Origin: Pseudomonadota bacterium
Lineage (GTDB): Bacteria; Desulfobacterota; Syntrophia; Syntrophales; UBA5619
Length of the DNA: 10,805 bases
NCBI GenBank assembly: GCA_018827585.1
Contig: JAHJXP010000095.1
Coordinates: forward strand, 1-10,805
Direction of reading: 5' to 3'
Shown: positions 1 through 4,779 of the stretch, in pieces
Layout of the letters: each line of letters opens with the position of its first letter
Position numbering within the stretch: position 1 is the stretch's first letter
Made by a program: the position numbers and the translations under genes
Notes under the pieces: generated by a model
Told to the model about the DNA's origin: nothing
Databases searched by the model: none
The model's input: only the letters and a program-made list of their open reading frames with translations

Positions 1-1
1 C

Positions 2-199
2 CACGGCCACGTCAAAGTCAGGGCGATACATTTTTTAGAGCGGTTCCGATGGTGGTCAACGGCTATGGCGTATGAAGCGAGGTATGAAAGATGGCCAGAG
101 ATCCGTGAAAAAGGGGATCGGGATCAAGAAGCAGATACAGGAGGGCCGTTACCTTGTAGAGACAAGGCATGTTGTGCAGGCTGCCGGGGGTTGATTTAG
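2..199 (+). CDS. C-terminal fragment of an unidentified protein (partial)
   Basis: An open frame enters from the left edge and runs 65 codons to a TAG stop at 197-199. The translation contains an aromatic and basic stretch (RFRWWSTAMAYEARYERWPE) and ends in a Cys-rich tail (PCRDKACCAGC). I do not recognise a family. The inferred left end of the insertion sequence lies near 138, so the last 20 or so codons may be IS sequence and the original gene may be cut off there. The opposite strand over 1-137 does not continue the fic gene that is broken at the other end of the IS. It could also be a chance open frame; confidence is low. Confidence 0.25.
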   Translation, partial: HGHVKVRAIHFLERFRWWSTAMAYEARYERWPEIREKGDRDQEADTGGPLPCRDKACCAGCRGLI

Positions 200-642
200 A
201 TACCTATCAAATGTAGCGTCAGATAAGGTTTGGCAGCCATGCATCGGATGGCTTCGGCGATGTTGTGATAGTCTGCCAGCCGGAGGAGACTGATGGCAAG
301 ATTCCGGAGTATCGCCATCATTCTGGGTCCGGTCTTGGCTCGGATTTGGGAGCGATCTTCATCAAAGGTGACATCACGGACATAGTGGCTTTTGTTTTCG
401 ATAGCCCAGTGTCCCCGGTTGAGTTCGAGGAGTTGTTTTGGGGAAACTTTCTCGGGGGATGCGCTGGTGATGAGATAAACGGTTTCGCTGCGTTTTTTGC
501 CGGTTTTGATTTCTTCGGTATGGCGTTCGACGCAGGCAACCTGTCCACAGAAAGGGAAATCCACATAATCATTCAGATCGGTGGAGGTCCAGATTTTTCT
601 AATTTCCAGGCGGCCATGCGCTTTTTCACAGGTTTCATGCTC
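196..642 (-). pseudogene. Shifted-frame C-terminal part of the ISAs1 transposase
   Basis: After the C7 tract the minus strand continues, one frame over, for 148 codons to TAA at 196-198. It begins EHETCEKAHGRLEIRK, which carries the conserved HGRxE acid of ISAs1 DDE transposases. It continues with the family C-terminal half: YLITS, LNRGHWAIENKSHYVRDVTFDEDRSQIR and a closing helical stretch. The Trp, His and Asp-Glu residues of RGHWxIEN and DxxFxEDxS are intact, so the sequence looks recently functional. There is no plausible start or ribosome site of its own. It is expressed only if the C7 run is bypassed by slippage, or if the extra C is a recent mutation or a base-calling error. Confidence 0.75.
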
Positions 643-1963
643 AGGGGGGGAAGCCCTCGTTCAATCCGAGGTAGGCGATGGCTTCTTTGAGGTCGGATTG
701 ATTATCCTTGACGGTGAAACAGTAGTCCGCCTGTTTTTCCTGGACAAGGAATCGCGCCAGGTTATGTTGGGTATGGAGAGCGTCAGCGGTAACGACTTTG
801 CCTTTCAGGTCCAGTGGCTCCGACAGGGGGATCGCCGAGGGGATCTCGTTGCTTTTTGCGGGCACTTCTTTTTGGGCGATGGTGATGCCCTGCTGGTGGA
901 TAAAGGCTGACAGGAGATGGACTTTCGTGCCGTCTTCACGTCGTGCTCCCCTGAGGGTTTTCCCGTCGATCCCGATGGCGTTTCCTGATGAGAGTCTGCT
1001 CGCCCAATCAGAGACGGCCATATCAACCTTTTCGGCATCGACCTTCTGCAACTGCCGCCGGATAGTAGGTTCGCTGGGGGGGATATAGCGATGGTCTTTT
1101 TTTCTGCACCAAAGACGCTCCAGCATTTTTTGAGAACAATTTTTAGTCCACTGCGCGATGGCGGCATAACCACGACACCCGCATATAACGGCGCAAATGG
1201 AAAGCGCAATAATGGAGAGATTCCTGTGTCGCACCCCCCTTTTGCAACGAGGATCGGGAAGTGCTTTAAGAATCTCTATCAAGCCGGAAGCCTGTTTTTC
1301 GGAAAGTCGCATCGACGTCTCCTTTCTAATGAGTTCAGGATCGGGTTGTGGATCCCTGAGCTTGAGAAGCGCCTTCTTACTGAGGGGGCGCACGAAAACG
1401 GCCTTGGATTGTCCATGATGGACATAGCGGCTGGAATGTTTGCCATAACCGCTTGTTTGCCCAAGGTAAAGCCAGTTGGCTGCCTTGTAGCAGGCTCCTG
1501 TAAAACGACCGGTATCTACAAAGGTTTCCGCTATAAGCACGGGATGTCCGTAAACATGCACCCAGTCCCTGGAAAGACGGCGCAGATTAAGACTCAGAAC
1601 CCTTGATGCCAGATTGGGAATATGAATGCCCGGTAAAATAAGAAAGCGAGAATTATTGGCGATTAAATGTAAACGTTGCCATTGGATGGCCTGGGACCAG
1701 CCAATCCATGTATCCCTGGGCTGACATTTTAATGCCGAGGCAGCCCATCCCAGGAGGGCTAACCAACGACCTTGTACCTCAGCTACATATCGGATGGATT
1801 TACCTACCAGGGATTTGAGTCCCAGATAATGGTACTGCGACATGAGTCTGTCCCACATCTGCCGTTCATCCGGCGTGACAGGGCGGACCACAATGCCGCA
1901 AAGAGGAATGGTATCACATGCTTCTGGCTTCAAGGGCTCTCGAATCATGCCCCCTGATACCAT
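641..1963 (-). CDS. DruA-like (DUF4338) / ISAs1-family transposase fusion, frameshifted before its last catalytic acid
   Basis: Residues about 20-205 match the DUF4338/DruA pattern, for example QYHYLG, RDTWIGWS, NNSRFLILPGIHIPNLASRVL, FVDTGRFTGACYKAANW and LGQTSGYGKH. From Met218 the protein is a typical ISAs1 transposase: the N-terminal associated domain (ALPDPRCKRGVRH, AVICGCRGY), then the DDE nuclease with D333 in GIDGKTLRGAR and D394 in VVTADALHTQ, plus the family VKDNQ motif. The frame stops at 641-643 directly after C7 (644-650). Dropping one C restores EHETCEKAHGRLE, with the third acid E453, and gives 588 residues. The start is uncertain: ATG at 1963 has no clear Shine-Dalgarno, and ATG at 1948 has a purine run almost touching it. 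DruA is known from Druantia defence systems, but nothing here shows defence; a mobile-element role is more likely. Confidence 0.8.
   Translation of the reverse strand: MVSGGMIREPLKPEACDTIPLCGIVVRPVTPDERQMWDRLMSQYHYLGLKSLVGKSIRYVAEVQGRWLALLGWAASALKCQPRDTWIGWSQAIQWQRLHLIANNSRFLILPGIHIPNLASRVLSLNLRRLSRDWVHVYGHPVLIAETFVDTGRFTGACYKAANWLYLGQTSGYGKHSSRYVHHGQSKAVFVRPLSKKALLKLRDPQPDPELIRKETSMRLSEKQASGLIEILKALPDPRCKRGVRHRNLSIIALSICAVICGCRGYAAIAQWTKNCSQKMLERLWCRKKDHRYIPPSEPTIRRQLQKVDAEKVDMAVSDWASRLSSGNAIGIDGKTLRGARREDGTKVHLLSAFIHQQGITIAQKEVPAKSNEIPSAIPLSEPLDLKGKVVTADALHTQHNLARFLVQEKQADYCFTVKDNQSDLKEAIAYLGLNEGFPP
1310..1325 (-). promoter_or_regulatory. Internal Shine-Dalgarno and ATG for the transposase half
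   Basis: Inside the fused frame, AAAGGAG (1319-1325) sits six bases before an in-frame ATG (1310-1312), Met218 of the fusion. Starting here gives a transposase of about 371 residues once the C7 shift is repaired, which is the usual ISAs1 size. This is a better start signal than anything in front of the long frame. The transposase is probably translated on its own as well as, or instead of, as a fusion. Confidence 0.6.
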
Positions 1964-2031
1964 AGTGCAAAAGGAAAAACCAGAACTATTTCATTCTTCA
2001 ATCAAGACAATTACTTGTCTTTATGAATGAC

Positions 2032-2586
2032 TTAGTCCTGCCCAACCCTCCCGTTGCCGTCAAAAAATGGATGGATGGTCACGAGCTCCTTGTGCAGGAT
2101 TGCGGCAAATTCAATTGGGTGACGTGTCGACCGGAGCTCCGGTATCCTTCCAACAAAATTAGTCATCAAACCCGGGATCAAGTCTGGCGCCGGCGGGATG
2201 AAGTCCGTGCCTGAAATTAGAACCTTTTGCCGACGATATTTCCCGGCCTGCTTGGCATCTATCCGGTAGAAGAAAACCCGGTGCAGTTCCTTGATCTGAT
2301 TTTCTGTGATCTCTTTTTGCTTTGCTGTGTTCAAAAGAAGATCATATGCTTCGCTGTGACCTATAGCCTCGTAATGATCACGGAGGGGCTCCCCTCCGAT
2401 GGTGATTCCATCCTCGATGACAATTTTCGTTTCCGTCTCAGTAAGGGAATTTCCTTCCAGCGCATTGCTGGCATAGGTAAACCCGATTCTTAAATATTCC
2501 TTAATCTGCCTCAACATGTGATGGCTAAGGGGTCTGAAACCATCTATCCTGGTTTTCATTTCATCGGTTCGCGCCAACTTGTCCAT
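2032..2586 (-). pseudogene. Fic family protein, truncated inside the catalytic loop
   Basis: Fic enzymes usually transfer AMP from ATP to a hydroxyl side chain of a target protein. The N-terminal part holds the auto-inhibitory helix motif [ST]xxxE[GN] as S40-NAL-E44-G45 (ASNALEGNSLTETET). Further along are KYRRQKV, HPIEFAAILHKELV, and the catalytic HPFFDGNGR with His172, Asp176, Asn178 and Arg180. The motif should end in a second Arg at position 183. Here it reads Gln-Asp-stop, and all C-terminal helices of the fold are missing. The start is sound: AGGAGA lies six bases before the ATG at 2584-2586. It sits about 50 bp downstream of the cyclase-family gene on the same strand. The break coincides with the inferred IS end, and the missing half is not found at the other IS end. 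The product is probably inactive. Confidence 0.85.
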
Positions 2587-2636
2587 TCAGCGTCTCCTTT
2601 ATAATCAGTTAGGCCCTTTTGACATGGAGCATCTTT

Positions 2637-2702
2637 TTATTCTTCAAGTATGGCCACCGGCCGGAGGGGTGACCCCGTACCGTTTCTTATTTTTAAGGGA
2701 AG
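2637..2702 (-). pseudogene. Lost C-terminal tail of the cyclase-family gene (shifted frame)
   Basis: One frame away from the stop at 2693, the minus strand reads LPLKIRNGTGSPLRPVAILEE and then TAA at 2637-2639. The GTGSPxRxVAI ending is the characteristic end of this family. Adding one G to the GGG run at 2703-2705 joins the two parts into a 233-residue protein of normal length (701 bases plus one gives 234 codons). The tail therefore belongs to the upstream gene. It is lost by a one-base deletion or by a sequencing error. Confidence 0.8.
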
Positions 2703-3337
2703 CCCAATAAAGGTAAACGTTTACCGACGACCTTATCCAGGTTACACAGGTTCTCTATATGGGTGATACCACGTTCAGCGCAGGTGCTATGACAAGGATA
2801 CGTCTTATCATACCACATATCCGGGCTTGCTGAATCGACGCCGAAATTCACGCATCCCTGGTCAATGATGTATTCCGTTGCCTCTCGGTTGAGACCCGGA
2901 TAATCGGTCATATACTCGGGTTTTCCATAATAGCGGTCATACTGAGCCGTATAGAAGAGTATGGTGTCGCCTTTACGGATGTCGAGATTCCACTTTTTTA
3001 GCTCCTGTTCGATTTTCTGTCTGCCGAATTGCGTCTTCTGGGGGATATCGCTCACATCGAGGCAGATAGAGGAGGTGATACAGTGTTCCAAGGGGATTTC
3101 GTCGACCGATGGCGCTTTCGGGTCCCGAGAAAGATGACTGACGGCATCGATGTGGGTCGGTCCATGGTCGCAGAACATAATCCCCCGTGTTTCATAAGAA
3201 AAACCGGTCCCCAGTTGCTTTTTACACTCTTCATGGGAGAGGTGCGTCCAGACGACCGTTTTCAAATGACCCGGGTAGACGGGCATATCCTGGTATATCT
3301 CCTGGCTGAGGTCGATGATCTTTCCTTTGAATGACAT
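2693..3337 (-). CDS. Cyclase-family / kynurenine-formamidase-like metal hydrolase, C-terminally frameshifted
   Basis: This is a member of the cyclase family (PF04199; KynB-type arylformamidases, isatin hydrolases), metal-dependent amide or ester hydrolases. The hallmark HxGTHxDxPxH appears as H58-G-P-T-H62-I-D64-A-V-S-H68. YPGLNREATEYIIDQGCVNFGVDSASPD is written here only as its key parts: PGL at about 147, GVD at about 167, and SPD. His193 and Glu195 (THIENL) also fit the family. The gene starts at an ATG six bases after AGGAG. The frame stops after 214 residues at LLGFP, short of the family's ending; one missing base near 2703-2705 accounts for this. Substrate is unknown: the Pro in the metal motif and the absence of tryptophan-pathway neighbours argue against simply naming it kynB. 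It may belong to the transcript that carries guaA and fic. Confidence 0.85.
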   Translation of the reverse strand: MSFKGKIIDLSQEIYQDMPVYPGHLKTVVWTHLSHEECKKQLGTGFSYETRGIMFCDHGPTHIDAVSHLSRDPKAPSVDEIPLEHCITSSICLDVSDIPQKTQFGRQKIEQELKKWNLDIRKGDTILFYTAQYDRYYGKPEYMTDYPGLNREATEYIIDQGCVNFGVDSASPDMWYDKTYPCHSTCAERGITHIENLCNLDKVVGKRLPLLGFP

Positions 3338-3568
3338 ATCACTCTCCTTTCTGATCCATTGATGTGGGTGATGCTTGGGCAGGATTGAGGCGCCTGAGTG
3401 TCAATCTCACCAGTGAACCCAATTTTTCCACCAAGGATCTGTTCCTGGCCTAACAGCAATTGTCCCAACCCGCCCTTATAGAATATTCATTTCAAGAAGC
3501 CCCGTCCAGCGATTGGAAGAGGTTCTTTCTTTTCAGCAGGCAGGTTGTGACCCTGCAGCGATTCCCGG

Positions 3569-4531
3569 TTATACCGCTTCAATGGTTGAAGGCGGTTTCG
3601 GTGTGATGTTATAGGTCACGCTGACCACGCCGGGGACGTCTTTGACGATCTTCCCGGCGATTCGCTCCAGGGTTTCATAAGGCAATCTCGTCGCAGCGGC
3701 AGATCGGGCATCGACACTGTCCCAGCAACGGACCTCGATCTGGAGACCGAAATCCCTTTTCCCATCCCGCATGCCCGTGACGCGGTCCTCGTGCAGGATC
3801 GCCAGATACTGAAAAACTTTCATCTCCGACAGCTCTTTTTCCACAATGGCCGTGGCTTTCCTGACGATCCTCACGCGATCCGGTGTCACTTCACCCAATA
3901 CCCGCGCCGCCAGGGCCGGTCCGGGGAAAGGAATCCGGTCAAAAAGCGATGCCGGCAGGCCCAGAGCGGCCCCCACTTTGCGTACCCCGTCCTTGCGCAG
4001 CTGGATCAGGGGCTCGATAATCTTATAACCGAATGCCTTCTGGGGATCGATGCCGAGCTGCTCAAAGACATTGTGCTGCCGCTTGATCCCCGCCACGGTT
4101 TCGTCAATATCCGTCAGGATCGTTCCCTGGAGGAGATACTTCGCTCTGCTCTGCACGACCAGATCACCGAACACTTTTTTATAGAACGTCTGGGTAATCG
4201 CCTCCCGTTTTTCCTCGGGGTCTGTCACTCCTTTCAGGGCCTTGAAGAAGGCCTTCCTGGCGTCAATGATCTCTACGGGAATGCCGAGTGACTGGAAGAG
4301 GGATTTCACCTGTTTCGGTTCATTCTGCCGCATGAGGCCGTTGTCGATAAAGCAGGTTTTGAGTCGGTCTCCCAGAGCGCGGTAACCCAAGGCGGTCACA
4401 ACAGACGAATCCACCCCTCCGGAGAGGGCGTTGATGGCTATGCCTTTCCCGACGATTTTTCTGATTTCACTCACTTTTTCTGAGATGAACTGCTCCGCAT
4501 TCAATTTCGCTGCACGGATTTCTTTTGCCAT
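3569..4531 (-). CDS. guaA: GMP synthase, stand-alone ATP-pyrophosphatase (synthetase) subunit
   Basis: It converts XMP to GMP with ATP and ammonia, the last step of guanine nucleotide synthesis, in the cytoplasm. The PP-loop SGGVDSS is at residues 37-43. Further signatures are FIDNGLMR, LLQGTILTD, IKRQHNV, PFPGPALAARVLGEVTPDRV (201-220), GMRDGKRDFG and the C-terminal ITPKPPSTIE. At 320 residues it has only the ATPase and dimerisation parts. The N-terminal class I glutaminase domain of ordinary bacterial GuaA is absent, as in the two-subunit enzyme of archaea. No glutaminase gene is in the window. The ATG at 4529-4531 follows GGAAGGAG by about eleven bases. A strong promoter lies 60-90 bases upstream. 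The window does not show whether a second, full-length guaA exists elsewhere. Confidence 0.9.
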   Translation of the reverse strand: MAKEIRAAKLNAEQFISEKVSEIRKIVGKGIAINALSGGVDSSVVTALGYRALGDRLKTCFIDNGLMRQNEPKQVKSLFQSLGIPVEIIDARKAFFKALKGVTDPEEKREAITQTFYKKVFGDLVVQSRAKYLLQGTILTDIDETVAGIKRQHNVFEQLGIDPQKAFGYKIIEPLIQLRKDGVRKVGAALGLPASLFDRIPFPGPALAARVLGEVTPDRVRIVRKATAIVEKELSEMKVFQYLAILHEDRVTGMRDGKRDFGLQIEVRCWDSVDARSAAATRLPYETLERIAGKIVKDVPGVVSVTYNITPKPPSTIEAV

Positions 4532-4591
4532 GATGCCCTTTTCTCCTTCCCCGGAATTATAAATTCTTGATCCCCTGCCAGACAGGGTGTG

Positions 4592-4620
4592 ATTATCTTG
4601 AACCGCCTGCCGGTTGTCAA
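4592..4620 (-). promoter_or_regulatory. Sigma70-type promoter for guaA
   Basis: On the minus strand a perfect -35 box TTGACA (4615-4620) is followed by 17 bases and a -10 box GATAAT (4592-4597). The predicted start is near 4585, which gives a leader of roughly 55 bases before the guaA ATG. A small inverted repeat, CCCTG-tctgg-CAGGG (4574-4588), lies at the predicted start point and could be an operator or a leader hairpin. Confidence 0.6.
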
Positions 4621-4631
4621 GACAAAAGCGG

Positions 4632-4663
4632 CCTTGGGCAGGATCGCGGCAAATTCAATTGGG
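4632..4663 (-). repeat. 32-bp near-copy of internal fic sequence
   Basis: This stretch matches 2088-2119 inside the fic gene at 30 of 32 bases, in the same orientation. On the minus strand both would encode the Fic segment PIEFAAIL (followed by HK in fic and PK here). Similarity appears to stop on both sides. No other Fic motif is visible around it, so it is a short duplicated or leftover fragment just upstream of the guaA -35 box. Confidence 0.6.
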
Positions 4664-4672
4664 CTGTTTAGC

Positions 4673-4701
4673 TTGATTTATTGGGATTACTCCATTAGAA
4701 T
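4673..4701 (+). promoter_or_regulatory. Sigma70-type promoter for the nucleotidyl-cyclase-like gene
   Basis: TTGATT (4673-4678) and TAGAAT (4696-4701) are separated by exactly 17 bases, on the strand of the gene that starts at 4780. The implied start near 4708 leaves a leader of about 72 bases. It is back-to-back with the guaA promoter. Confidence 0.5.
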
Positions 4702-4779
4702 TGTCTCCGCTGCCAGTTTCTGGAAATGCAACCTGTGCCCGGATAAGGGGAAAACGACTCAAACACGGACTATGACGCC

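Larger units (their letters stand above)
138..2040 (-). mobile_element. ISAs1-family insertion sequence carrying a DruA-like module
   Basis: The core is a minus-strand ISAs1-family transposase (1312 down to 196) preceded in frame by a DUF4338/DruA-like module. The right boundary is inferred from fic: its frame matches the family up to the Gly of GNGRVG at 2041 and diverges at 2040, where the inward-reading strand begins CAGGA. A CAGGA also starts at 138 beyond the transposase stop. Both ends have a subterminal GACAAG, 22-29 bases in, and each lies in a small hairpin: CCTTGT-agag-ACAAGG at 152-167, and AAGACAA-ttac-TTGTCTT at 2004-2021. The ends otherwise match poorly and no target duplication is visible, so the left boundary is tentative. 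The DDE domain is a clear family match. Confidence 0.6.

Noticed and set aside
265..690. Plus-strand open frame of 141 codons opposite the transposase
   Set aside because: It is antisense to well-supported ISAs1 motifs and has no recognisable domain or ribosome site.
641..1963. A Druantia-type phage defence locus
   Set aside because: Only a DruA-like module is present, joined to a transposase. No DruB-DruE or large helicase gene is in the window.
3262..3468. 68-codon minus-strand frame between guaA and the cyclase-family gene
   Set aside because: It starts at TTG without a clear ribosome site and overlaps the start of the hydrolase in another frame. The 3338-3568 gap shows no terminator or firm promoter either.
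3545..3561. GCAGG/CCTGC inverted repeat just after guaA
   Set aside because: A five-base stem followed by A/G-rich sequence on the guaA strand lacks the T-run of a terminator.
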